Shown one piece after another: positions 21,155 through 33,287 of a stretch of DNA of 64,000 nt. The notes beneath the pieces are model-generated. The model was not told the DNA's origin and made no database searches. It saw nothing but the letters and a program-made list of their open reading frames with translations. Position numbers and translations under genes: made by a program. How positions within the stretch are numbered: position 1 is the first letter of the stretch; the number at the start of each line of letters is the position of its first letter. Source of the DNA: Adiantum capillus-veneris (lineage: Eukaryota > Streptophyta > Polypodiopsida > Polypodiales > Pteridaceae); contig CM043964.1 in the NCBI GenBank assembly GCA_014529385.2, positions 137,024,529 to 137,088,528 of the forward strand, written 5' to 3'.

Positions 21155-21403
21155 TTAAGTGAGAAAGTGTGTGTCCTCACATAAAGATCGTAGGACTCTG
21201 ACTGGACTATATACTAATAGCCATGAGAAGGATAGAAATTCCTTCCTGAAGACAGTCTCAAAAGCTACCCAAGTCTGTGGTAGCATGCCCTTCTCCTTGA
21301 GAGACATCCACCATTCGTAGGCCTTGCCGTCCAAAGTCAGACTTGTCTGCAGCGCCTTGGCTGCCAGTCGAAGCTGTTTGTGACCTTTGAAAATTCCTTG
21401 CAT
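21155..21403 (-). pseudogene. Gag-core fragment at the 3' end of element C
   Basis: The minus-strand frame contains LTLDGKAYEWWMSLKEKG and TWVAFETVFRKEFL, a good match to the retrotransposon gag core pattern (WW, then TW-x2-F-x3-F-x3-F). It lies only about 40 bp from the polypurine tract. Gag belongs at the other end of an element, so this is misplaced. It is fused to a segment (21366-21545) duplicated from the true 5' end at 26932-27105. Confidence 0.65.
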
Positions 21404-21545
21404 GCCCCTCTAGAACTCTTGCATGGCGTTGCATGTGCCATGCACAAGAAGCTCTTGCACATACAATTGCTCCCACTCTTGATTCCTTCAGGTAACTAGC
21501 AATATTCAGCAGTGCCCATGAAAATGCAGGTCAGCGGCCGTTAAA
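21366..21545. repeat. Copy of element C 5' segment near its 3' end
   Basis: This matches 26932-27105 in the same orientation over about 175 bp, with only scattered differences. Directly to its right, 21541-21590 matches 25994-26040. The 3' end therefore joins two pieces that lie about 900 bp apart in the 5' half, as an internally deleted copy would. Confidence 0.8.
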
Positions 21546-21599
21546 CTTCCTAGCCAGGCTTTGTTGTCCCTTGGAATAATGATGATGGTGTACAAATAG

Positions 21600-24500
21600 C
21601 CATGTCATACCTGTGTGCTCTTTCACTAGTCTCTTACTAGTGCATTATGCACATCTCGTAATGTACATCTTTCACTACTCTCTAACTAGCGCTTTATGCA
21701 TATCGTATCCAGCGATGCTCCTAGCATGCCGATCATCTCATAGACGATGCACATAGCATGTCTATAAGAGTCCATACTCCCTTCATGAGCGCACACGGCT
21801 GTGTGTACCGCACTTCACAAGTGCACACGTCTTTGTGTACAGCTTGTATGTTGGGTCACTGATCACTCCCTTCTTGGAGAGACGTTTTTGTCCTCGAAAA
21901 CATAGGTCAGATACCTCTTCTGAAGAGTAGACACCGCTTCGTAAGAGTGGAGACATTCTCCCAAGTTGCCCGTCTTTGGGACGAACTTTCCAACCAAACA
22001 CGCACGCTACAACTTGTGCGTAACTCATGAGAGTCCAGAATACGTTCACGTTCAGGTGGTAGAACAGGAGGTTCAATGCAATCAACCAAACACCTTGGTC
22101 AACCATTGTTGTCCTGGATAAAGCGTTATCACAAACGTCTTACTTAGAAACCGTTTGAAGGCAAGAACTTTCAGGAAGCTCAAGCTTATACGCCATTGAC
22201 CCTATACGTCCATGAGTATCGTTAAGGGTCGTCAAACTTGGCGAACTTAGGTACTAACTTGAGCATGCAAATACACACAAGTGCGTTGCTCAAAAGCGAC
22301 TTGTTTGCAATGTTTACCGGCATATAAACCTATACCGAACTTGTACTTGCTTAACACTTTGTTTAGAAAACCTCCACATGATCGTGGAGACAGTCCTTAA
22401 CATGTTTACCATACATGAACTAAGGACTCAACATAGTGCTCCCCAACTTGGCACTATTGTAAGCAAATTGTAAGCTTGGAGTAAAAACTCCCAGTTAGCC
22501 TGTCACCCATATGCGCATAGCACATCGTTGGATATGACTATCAAGCGCAGATGTTCCACACTGCGAAGATTGAGTGATATGCCCAATCTTGCCTTAGCAG
22601 CACGGCAAAACCCGATCATTGCAAACCGTACAAACTGTAAAGATCATCCAACTCTGGAGTCTTAGGTTACTACAACCCACGCACAGTCTTCCATCTCAAC
22701 TGCTCAACACTCAACGGAGGAGAGAAGGACATGGAGAGACTTACGCTACCTTCATGTAGTAGAATGAGAAGAATCTCTCGCTGGAACATGTCTCCACAAT
22801 TTTGAGTACACGTCAAAATTACAGAGACCCTTAGTGAGTCTGGCACTTCACTCTTTATCTCTACGAATGCCAAAAGATTGATTTTGGACACTTGACTTAG
22901 CGTATCAGCCACAACGTCAAAACATCCTTTGTTGTTTGCTATTTTACTTCCCCGTGGAAAAAGGGTACGTGCAGGTTCAATGCGATTACCACCTTGAAGA
23001 TTCTATGCTCTTCGCGCCACTCCAAGAGTGTGTACTCTTTAGCACAACTTACAGGTTATGCTTGGGGCAAAACCTTAATCTATGCTCTTAGCACCACTCC
23101 AAGAGTGTGTACTCTTTAGCACAAGTGACAGGTTATGCTTGTGGCAAAACCTTAACTTAGGCTATGCGTCCTGCATACCTAACCCAAATGGTAAAAACTA
23201 TTTGTGATCTGCTCATAGCATATCTCTTCATGCACATCCCAATGTACACGACTTAGGGGAGACGTCTCTCACCCACATCTAAAAAGATTTTGAGCTTACT
23301 CTTGAATCATCAAGTCATAGAACTAATGTATTCGCATGCCACCTCAAACAAGAGCTTGTCAACCACTAGGGCACATGCATCTAATGTGCATGCATCAACA
23401 AACTCTATCCTAGCCTGAAGAATACAAAAGTGCGACTACAACCATCCGTGTAAAGTTGTGTCGACTCCCTTGTTACCTTAACAAGGCTGTGTATCTGACC
23501 AATCCTTGGCTCGGGAATTGGATACCAGATACTGTGCTATAGGGTCACATAGACAATGGATTGACCAACACAAAGACTTTGTCACGACACATCATATATG
23601 AATGATTGGTACCAGTGTCAGTCCTGGAGTCTCACATATTCATCCTATGAACATGTCTCCATAAGGATGGCATACTTGCAACATCCTTGAGTACACTCAA
23701 GTACTCACATGTGGAGGATATTGGCACTCTGTGACAAGACTGAGAGGACCTCATTCTTACTCCACACCCGAATTCCCTGAATTCGTGTAACTGGGACAAC
23801 CTTTGCCCCTCCAAATTCACTGAATTCGGTAAACTTCGTGAGACAATGTTTGCATCACACTATAGTGAAACAATAGTTGTTCACAACTTGATTGGAAAAC
23901 TTTTGCCAATCAAGAATTGCCGAGTATACACCCTGTGTCCACTGCCTGACGAGAATGTGACATCAAAGTCAATCATTCAAACTTGCTTAGAATGTGACAT
24001 CATAGTCAATCATTCAATCTTGCTTGGCGTTGCTATGTAAAGTGTGGGTTGGAGAACTCTCCACATACCCAAGCTTCACACATGAACCAACTCTCCAACA
24101 TAAGGAGTAAGAGACATAGCACCTAGCCTAGTCTCATCCAACATAAGGAGTAAGAGACTTAGCGCCGAGCCTAGCCTCACATTGGACAAGCCTTATGTGT
24201 CTAACCTTACTCATGCCCTGCACAAGTAGGTAGCACAAGCTAGTGTCCTTGCATCGTACATGCCATCACCATGCCATGCATGTGATGCATGCTTTGACGC
24301 CTTGCATACCTCAAGCTCTACTTGATAACTGCCTTTGAGACATGTGTGTATGCCCTGCACACCTTCATGGTCTCCTAGGCATGCTTACTGCCTCTTAGGC
24401 AAACATGGTGCCTACTAGGCACACTTTTTTCCTCGTAGGGATGCCCTAGTACCTCCGAGACATAGGGGTTACCTCGAGGATAGCCCTATCACCGGTTAGG

Positions 24501-25900
24501 CATAAGGGTACCTCTTAGGCTTACCCTAGCGCGTCCCAGGCATAAGGGTTACAACTTGCCTCAAGCAAGTCAACAACATGCTCTACAGATATGACACATG
24601 CATTGATCGAGTATACCAGAGTATATGCAACTACTAAGGACATCTCCGCATCATGCTACCAAAGCCATACCCTCCTCAAGCACATATGGTTATGCCCCCT
24701 CCTCGAGAGCCATGTCCATGTCGTACATGTAGGGTAGAAGCCGTGACACACATGCAGTGTATTCCGAAGTAATTTTTCACACACATCCATCTACTACGAC
24801 TCAACCAAGTGTTCCGCCGTAAGCATACCATATCAAGCAATAAGGTCGTATGCCTTCTCTAAGGGCATTCCTTGTCATGCATGATATCAAAACATCTAAT
24901 GTACACTATACTTGCAGTCTTGTGCAAAGTTTGTGTACATGTACGTTGCACTCATGGAGAGATATAAATGTATATAACACAATCAAGTTACAACGCTATA
25001 CTTGCCTCTGGCAAATAACATGCTCTACACATGCATGAACACATCACATAGCTCAAGCCTTGCTTGACTTATCATGCATTAGGCTCACAACTTTGTTTCA
25101 ATACATGAGCTCTAGAACATGACCGAGGAGACCATTGTAATTGTGTTACTATGAGCGACATCTCTGCATCATGCTACCAAAGCGTACCCTTCCTTAAGCA
25201 CACAGTGTTACCCAAACTTTATGGGCCATGTCCTTGTGATGCCCGTGGAGTAGAGGCTATAGCAAGAAGAGAGAGTACCCCAAGCAACACATAACCGTCT
25301 CTATGACTACTCAAGCATAACTGCTTGTGTCAAATGCATACGTGAAAGAAGAAAACATAACTTTAAAAAGTTACCTTGGCTTCCAGTCCCTTAGCTTCGG
25401 GTTTCCTCCAGCAATCAAGCATGTCAGAGCGTGTCCATATGAGCTGACCCAAGCCTAACCAGACATGTGCCACCTTTGGATGCTGCCATTGCCCCATGCA
25501 TGCATCTATGCATGGCAATATCCTTGACGCTCCATCTTTGCATGCGACATCTCGGCATGTGAACTCGTCCCTCAATGCAAACAGTCCGCTCGAAGAGCCT
25601 ACAACGCCTCCGGCCCCGCTCCCAGAGCCTGCGAGGCCTCCCAGCCGCCCTCTAACTATACCCAAGAGAGCTTTAGACCAGCTGGCTCGTTCATATGCAC
25701 CCCATTTAATGCATGCAAACGTTTCCAAAGAACACGGGATGGCGAAGCCTTAAGAGCGGTGCTGCCGTGGATCAAATGCTACAGCTGCTCCGTAAACACA
25801 CTGCAGGTCAAATGCCGCAACTTAAGCAACACTTGGCCATCCTCAATTGGAGTCTCTTGTGCGGCCCTTGCATGCCACCTGCAGCCCATAGAAATAGTCG
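21600..25900. other. Element C non-coding interior with local direct repeats
   Basis: No long credible frame is present on either strand. Local duplications are visible: an 80-90-bp repeat around 22998-23160 (shared core CACTCCAAGAGTGTGTACTC), a 36-bp-scale repeat at 23960-24030 (GAATGTGACATCA), a repeat at 24090-24180 (CATAAGGAGTAAGAGAC), and a run of AGGCATA/CCTCTTAGGC words at 24380-24550. Nothing else was recognised. Confidence 0.6.
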
Positions 25901-25939
25901 ACCCCTGTCCTTGGGCTCGCACGCATGCAAAGCCCCCTT

Positions 25940-26000
25940 TCTTTCAACAGTGGTCGTGGCCGTTAAGTTCCTTTCAACAGTGGTCGTGGCCGTTAAACTT
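25940..26000. repeat. Short tandem duplication in element C
   Basis: The unit CTTTCAACAGTGGTCGTGG plus CCGTTAA occurs twice in a row, about 29 bp per copy. Confidence 0.8.
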
Positions 26001-26758
26001 CCCAGCCAGGCTTTGTTGTTCCTTGGAATAATGATGATGGAGCGTTGCATGATGGCGGAGGTGGAACGAGGGAGGCACAACAGCGATACCTACTTGAGAG
26101 TGGCAATCATGCGGGAGCGCTAGCCATAGGAAACCAGGCCAAGAATGTGGCTCAGCACTATTGGGCTCCCTGCTGTAGCCCGCGTCAGCATTCCCAAGAA
26201 GCTTTCACGTCGTTAACAAATGCAGGTTGATGCTGCCATGCATGCCTCCCGAGAAGCTTTCACGACGACATGTTCATGGGACTACCCACGTGCCGAGCCC
26301 TCCCCACCATCCACGCCTTCATGCGGAGCTACTCAGCCTTCGGCCATACATGCCTCAATCGAAGGAGTGCCGCTCTTAGTCCGTCATTCCAGCCTTTGAA
26401 ATGGGCACTTTGCAGGCAAATTTCTCAAGGTCCTTCTGAGGAGAGGCGTGAGCGAGCCCCAGGCCTGTGAGTGTGTACACCGCTTTTCCAAGTTGCTAGA
26501 TCGCCTCCTCTCAGCGAAGAAGGCACCCTCGGCTCTACGGTTCTCTTTGTAGCCACATTGCTGGTGGTAGCCATGCATACAACACGACCTGCATGGTCTA
26601 TCGGTTTCCTGCATGCAGACGCTTGGGCTCCTTGATTTTGCAGGTTGCTTCACCTTCCACGTCCATGGCTCTTTTGATACTTAGAGCAGGCAACGCCCTT
26701 CATCAGTAGTCGCACGCGAGCTCTTAGTGAGACCTGCAACAGAGCATCTGATTCCCGA

Positions 26759-27070
26759 TTAGGGCCGCACATACTGATGAGGGTGGCCTTGAAGAATTTC
26801 TGCCACCCACTGCTGTTTCGTTTTCAGTTTCTTGGCTACCCCTTCAAAGGTCGCTTCCTCCTCTTCTCTAGAGACCATGCTATGGTCACTTGCAGCAACT
26901 TGATCTCCTTGTTGTGACCGCTCCATCAAATCAGTCGAAGCTGTTTGTGACCTTTGAAAATTCCTTGCATGCCCCTCTAGAACTTTTGCATGGCGTTGCA
27001 TGTGCCATGCACAAGCAGCTCTCGCACATACAATTGCTCCCACTCTTGATTCCTTCATGGTAACTAGCAA
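26759..27070 (-). pseudogene. Element C 5' gag-like coding scrap
   Basis: A 103-codon minus-strand frame starts about 215 bp after the primer-binding site, the normal gag position. It includes a K/E-rich stretch (SREEEEATFEGVAKKLKTKQ). No gag core is present here. The core-like fragment is instead at 21155-21403. The frame may be the N-terminus of a broken gag or a chance frame. Confidence 0.35.
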
Positions 27071-27285
27071 TATTTAGCAACGCCCATGAAAATGCAGGTC
27101 AGCAGCCCTTCTTCTCTACATGTTTGGTCACTCTTGATCCTCTTGTGTTCCCCTTGTAGAGAAAGAGACAAGCAAACAAAAACTCGTCATAGCCTAGATA
27201 ATAGAGGGGCAGACGTGCTCCATGCATTGAAGAGGAAGGGAAAGAGAGAGGCATGCTTCTCCTCCATACCCAAGAGATCTCCTAA

Positions 27286-27298
27286 GCTCTGATACCAA
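27286..27298 (-). other. Element C primer-binding site (tRNA-Met type)
   Basis: The minus strand TTGGTATCAGAGC lies two bases after the LTR end (...GTTCTCA). Confidence 0.85.
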
Positions 27299-27300
27299 TA

Positions 27301-27449
27301 TGAGAACAAGAGGATGTCTGACATGCTATTCTCCACCCAACCATCTCCTCTTACAGCATTCTAGCTATCTCTAGGAGCCCCTGAACTTGCATGTAGACTG
27401 GTGGCAGAGCCTTGCTCTATCTAGCCACCGTAGGACGTTTGTCCTGACA
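27301..27449 (-). repeat. Element C 5' LTR
   Basis: This is the partner of 20968-21116, 149 bp with TG/CA ends, adjacent to the primer-binding site. Confidence 0.88.
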
Positions 27450-27459
27450 TGGTCAGCTG

Positions 27460-28585
27460 TGATAGATCTAGAAGCAACAAAGAATCTAATGACATATGGA
27501 AATTGGATCATGATGGGAAAGCCACCAATCACGAAGCTAGAGGAGATCGTGTACACAAATTCAAAAATTCTAATTCCTAGCTTCGAAGTGGCAGAAGCCA
27601 TACTCAAGTTGAGTACCAGGGAGTATGAGGATACTTTCCACATAATTGACTCCCATCATATCAAAGAGAGTCTGGTCTTGACAGAAAGCTGGAGGAACAT
27701 CTTCTTTCAACCACAAGGAAAATCTTCATCAATAACACCATCAAAAACCCCAAAAGCACCTCAAGTCCTTGCAAAAAAGGAGCAACCAACCCTCGCGGAA
27801 AAGGTAAAGCAAAGGTAACCATTGAAGTATATCGATATCACAAGACGACTTTACCTTCAACGCACCTACATCAAACTTCCAATGAAGCTTCTACATTAAG
27901 AGCCAAACCATCAACCATGCAATGGAAACCAAAGAAAAAAGTTTATCAACCAAAGTTTCCATCACATCAAAGCATTACGAAGAAGCCGAAGAATGTCAAC
28001 CAAGTGCTAGTATCCAAAGACCACATCCAAGTCAAAGACCCAGTTTGGATACCTGAAGCACAAGTTCAACCACAACAACAAAAAGTGACAGGGTGGGTAG
28101 CATCAAATGAGTCATTCGCTGCTCAGGGCTACTTCCAAGGAAACACTAATGTTTGGGCCAAAAAGCCTAAACTAACAGCCTGGATGTACTCACCTCAAGA
28201 AAGAAGATCTACAAGGAGCGAGCCAAGCTATCAACATAATACAAACAACTCACGCAAGAGAAATAACAACAACAAAAGATAGACAAAAAGACCTTCCAAG
28301 TGGGAAACACGACCAGTTTGGGTACCAAAGTTTGACCTCCGCGAAGCTACCCAACACAAACAAGTGAAGCAATGGATGATTCCAGTGAAACTACTCAAAG
28401 CAGAAGGATTTTATGAAGGTAACAATCAAATATGGTTACCAAAAATTGTAGCTCACTCTGGAACAACCAAGAAAAAGCATGCAGTACAAGCTTCTACCCC
28501 AAAGCAAGCAAAGACAACCAAAAGCCAACAGAAGCCAATTGCAACCAGGGCTGCTGCAATCTCTAGATGGATACCTCGTCATTAA
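27460..28585 (+). pseudogene. Element B 3' ORF, W/P-repeat protein
   Basis: The plus-strand coding region continues element B after element C. A first part (27460-27818) includes KPPITKLEEIVYTNSK. The main part, 27842-28585 in one frame with a TAG near 28281, is rich in K, Q, S and W. Two related units can be seen: VTGWVASNESFAAQGYFQGN followed by TNVWAKK, and VKQWMIPVKLLKAEGFYEGN followed by NQIWLPK. W-x-P words (VWIPE, VWVPK, IWLPK, RWIP) recur throughout. Position after the pol site and before the polypurine tract fits the extra 3' ORF some Tat/Athila elements carry. Function is unknown. Confidence 0.6.
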
Positions 28586-29994
28586 TTGCAAAAGAAAGGC
28601 TTTTAGAACGGAAATCATCAGGTTTAGATACTGAAGCCTAGTGTCAATCAAGAAAAAGCAGAAGAGCGGTCACACGAGGACTAAAAAGAAGATGGGTTCT
28701 GAAGTTGCTCATGGAAACTCAATCACAAAGAACCCACATACATCAACAATCGCTTCTCATGGGAAATAAAGCAAAGGCTCCATCAGTCTCTATAGCAGCT
28801 GAAGAGCTTGTTTCACAAAGTAGTGACAACATACAACAAGCAAGTCAAGAGGAGCCAAAGTATGCCAACCTACTCGACAAAATGGTGGCATCCAAAGATA
28901 AACACCATGGAAAAGGCCTAAATTTCCAGAACTTATGGAATTGGGTTTCTGGCCTTGAACAGGTAAGTCCAAGTCGCCATTAAAAATACATGGCATAAAA
29001 GTCAGAGTCAGGCAGCTAAGCCACTAAATGAGAGAGATGTTAGTCCCAAAACTTCATGTAATATTCTCTGTGGTCTAAGCGTCTTAGTTATTCTAGGTAC
29101 CGCTCGAGCTGGAAGAGTTGAGCATAATTACGTTGTGTCGCTCATGCTAGTATAGGTGAGTGTAAGAGTCAAAGCCATTGTAGTATTGTGGTAAGTGAAG
29201 GAGGAAGTCCCAAAGACACTCACGCACTCAACACATTGAGGTATGAGTGGACAAGCTTCTACATCAAAAACCCTTCTTGGAAATGTGGAAGCTATTGAGA
29301 CGTCCTTTGATGTCACATGTGCTACATTTGTTCCTTGAAGCACCCATCAACTCCATCTCCTACACTACATGCTTTTGTTTGATAAATTTCTTATATGCAT
29401 ATAGAGTGTCCCATAATTGGCACTTGCATTAGGCACTCTTCCTTTGTTCCTCCCAAGCACTCACCTTGCATGACAAGTACTTCAAGTCCAAATGCTCAAC
29501 TCCAATAAGAGCGTATACCAAAGGCCCTTTTTTCCCACCGGGTTTTGGTCCTCCAAGTTTTAGCCCCTAATGTAGAATCACATCATCTTCATGTATATAT
29601 TCCTTCTACATCAGCAATAAAAAAATGGCTACCCAAATCAATTGACAGTGACTTGGAGTAAACACAACAGGTCTCCATATTCTTATCAAGAGCATATTTT
29701 ATCTTCAAGGGCGAAAACAAAGCTCCATCAAAAAATGGCAAGTTAAAGAATGGCCTACAACGACACGCAATGACAAATTCTGCAAGCGAGCTATCCACAA
29801 CAATCATACGTAGCTCACACAGTGCTTCAATATTGGTGACCTATTGCAGACAACTCAAATTACAGTGGACATGGAAAGCATACCTGTCATAAATTCCACG
29901 TGGCAAAAAAGGATAGTGTGCATTGCAAAGAAAAGTTGTCTCGATAATCAAAGATCAAGTTACATATCAACAACATGGCAGATATGAAGCAACC
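28586..29994. other. Element B 3' untranslated region
   Basis: No convincing gene is present. Short frames (for example 28705-28983 plus) may be decayed extensions of the W/P ORF. The region leads to the polypurine tract at 29995. Confidence 0.45.
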
Positions 29995-30008
29995 AAGGAA
30001 GGGGGGAG
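29995..30008 (+). other. Element B polypurine tract
   Basis: AAGGAAGGGGGGAG precedes TGTCATCAACG. The same junction, in minus orientation, occurs at 35140-35161, so it is a family feature and not chance. Confidence 0.6.
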
Positions 30009-30250
30009 TGTCATCAACGCCAAAACTCTTCCAAAGCTAATGACCAACCTTGAAGACAAAGATTCAACGATCAATGGAAAGAGGAAGAATGCCATACAAA
30101 GTCAACGGACAAACAATGATAACTTCAGCAAAAAATCTCTCAACGACAAAACATAAAGAGTTCCATAATGCTGAAGCTAGTGAAGTATTACAAGTCAATG
30201 ACAAAGACAGAAACATCAAAGGAACTATTCACGATAGATATGAATCACTC

Positions 30251-31098
30251 CTCAGGGAAAGTGACTCGGATGGGGCACAAAGACTCTTTAAAATCATCAA
30301 TTTCAAGAAGTGAACCTTAACAAGCAAACACACTAGCTCAACAAGCAAACCAACACTCAATGATCGGGGAAATTTGCCTATGTCCTTTCTCACAGCTCTA
30401 GGTCATCACGCCATTTCGGCACTCGAATGGACTCGAAATGCAACGAAACTTTAGGAGGAGGTCTAGGACACCTAGGGGCACTATACTAGCAAGTCTGGTC
30501 GCAATCCAACAAGGTACCAAAATCACAATCCATCATGGAAAAGGTCATGAAAACTGCAACAAAACATGCCAAAAATATCGTCCTATAGTCTAAAAACACT
30601 CTCCTATGGTCAAAACGACTAAAAACAATGATTTAAGCACTCAAATCTGCAATTACAACTCACAGACATGTAGTCGCGAACCACATCAAAACTGATAATT
30701 CTTACACTTAATTTAAAGAGCAAAGAGAGAGGAACACAATGCAAGTTTCTGAATAAAAAATGGATTACCAAATCATTAGCTGCGATGATTACAAGGTGGA
30801 GCAGCTCATAGCTTGCACATACGTACATCAGAGCTCTCTTCTTCTCTAAAGATAAGCCTCTTTTCACATTAAGGTTATTGACCTTTATACCTAGGGAATT
30901 CTAAATGGCCAGTGGCCGACTCACATGGACCTTTACAAATATCATGACAGCATTACAACTCAGGGAATTGATCCACTACTCTGGAATCAAGATTTACACA
31001 GAGTATTACTACACTAACTCGAACAATTAATAGAGGAAAATGTGGTGTCCGGCTACGTGTCCGGCCAGATGGACGCCCGATTGATCTATCGTCAAAGA
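30251..31098 (-). repeat. Inverted, uninterrupted copy of the element B LTR
   Basis: The reverse complement aligns with 5170-5294 joined to 13371-14100. It is the empty-site version: ...GTAGTGGATCAATTCCC... appears here where element A sits in the left copy. The orientation is opposite to the 5' LTR at 5165/13371, so it is not a regular 3' LTR partner. Similarity ends near 31098, beside the GT/TA microsatellites. Confidence 0.85.
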
Positions 31099-31134
31099 GT
31101 TGATGTCAAACTTTGCTGCTTTTTTTTCTTTGTG

Positions 31135-32102
<968 letters not shown>

Positions 32103-32130
32103 ATTACCGTCCTTGGAGGTCAAATATGAC

Positions 32131-33287
32131 CTATGGGACCAAAGTTACATGTGATGTAGTATGTGTATGTATGATGAGTGACTCTCGATGCTCCAAGATT
32201 GTGGTGATGAGAGTCGCAATCGAGAGCCCACACCGTGGCTGGGAGAGGAAAGTGTGTAGGTCTAAGTTATGGCTGAAAATGTGAGAGAAGCAAGTTCGGA
32301 TGTGACCAAAAGCTGAGCACTCTAGTAGTGTGTGGTACTCAGACTCTCGAACTTGTAGTGAGCATAATGTGCACAATCGATTTGACTCTTCTCCATTGCC
32401 CCAACACCCTATCTCGCATCGAAGCAAATGGAAGCTAAGTCGAATGGCTGCGATAGTGCGTATTGCGGACAAGGGAATAGGCTCAAGCATGTAAGTGTGA
32501 GTACGGTTTCCTCTCTCAGCGAAGAACATGGTTTTGTAGTTGGGGGAAATATGGGTAGTGTAATGTATGAAGCTTGACCCACCGGATTTCTCCCAAGACG
32601 TAATACATTGGCGTTGTAGAAAAGCTTCATTCACTTGAGATTCAATTGAAGCATTATGTAGCAAGTGTAATGCATCCCATCTCCCTAACCACTTCTTTAT
32701 GTCTTGCATCCATCCCGTGCTCAAGATCTTGCTTTTATGCGTCTTTTGAACTTTTCTGCTTGCTTCCCATGCAATTGTAGGAAGTCGATGTGAGGGGTTT
32801 TGACGCATCTTTATCATGTACTCCACAACCCTTTCCATGCCCATAACCTCAATTGGAAGAGATCCCGACTCAAGAAGTAGAAGCATATATGGTGTTTGTG
32901 TCTTAACTTGGAGAAAGTTTGTAAGAAAACGCTTTTGGACATTCTCAAACTCTTTCCAAGTAGACTTTGAGATGCTCCCGCCCCACACTTCAACTCCATA
33001 AAGAAGAACCGGTGTCACCAATGCATCAAAAAGATACTTCTTGAGAACTCATAGCACATTCATGCACACTTGTGATTGGATGGAACCTCAAGGCCAAGGT
33101 ACTTAAAGCTCTCAACAACTTCAAGTGTCTCATTGTTGTACACAATGCATGGCTTCTCCTTATGGTTGGTTTTCACAAGCATAACCTTTGATTTGGATTC
33201 ATTTACAATCAGCCCACTATGCAAGCAAAATTTCTCAAGGACAACCATAAGCTTTTGTGCATCTTCTAAAGTGTGTGCTAGAAGCAC
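32131..33287 (-). pseudogene. LINE RT thumb and C-terminal domain
   Basis: Frames 33060-33287 (HTLEDAQKLMVVLEKFC, KYLGLEV) and 32131-33021 continue the LINE polymerase after the catalytic box. The first contains the post-YADD signature leading to a FKYLG motif. The second has LLYGVEVWG and a late zinc motif (CTLCSLQVRESEYHTLLEC, about 32312-32368) of the type found at the C-terminus of plant LINE ORF2. A frame change separates them near 33040. Confidence 0.75.

Larger units (their letters stand above)
20968..27449 (-). mobile_element. Element C: non-autonomous LTR element with 149-bp LTRs
   Basis: Direct LTRs at 20968-21116 and 27301-27449 are both exactly 149 bp and differ at four positions by eye. 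A tRNA-Met primer-binding site at 27286-27298 (minus strand TTGGTATCAGAGC) and a polypurine tract at 21117-21129 give minus orientation. The 6.2-kb interior has no protease, RT or integrase, only gag-like scraps at both ends. Small LTRs with a long non-coding interior resemble a large retrotransposon derivative. The flanking five bases (CTCTA left, TGGTC right) do not match, so no target duplication is visible. Confidence 0.85.

Noticed and set aside
25363-25753. Overlapping frames on opposite strands in element C (121 and 85 codons)
   Set aside because: GC-rich low-complexity composition, mutual shadows and no motif.
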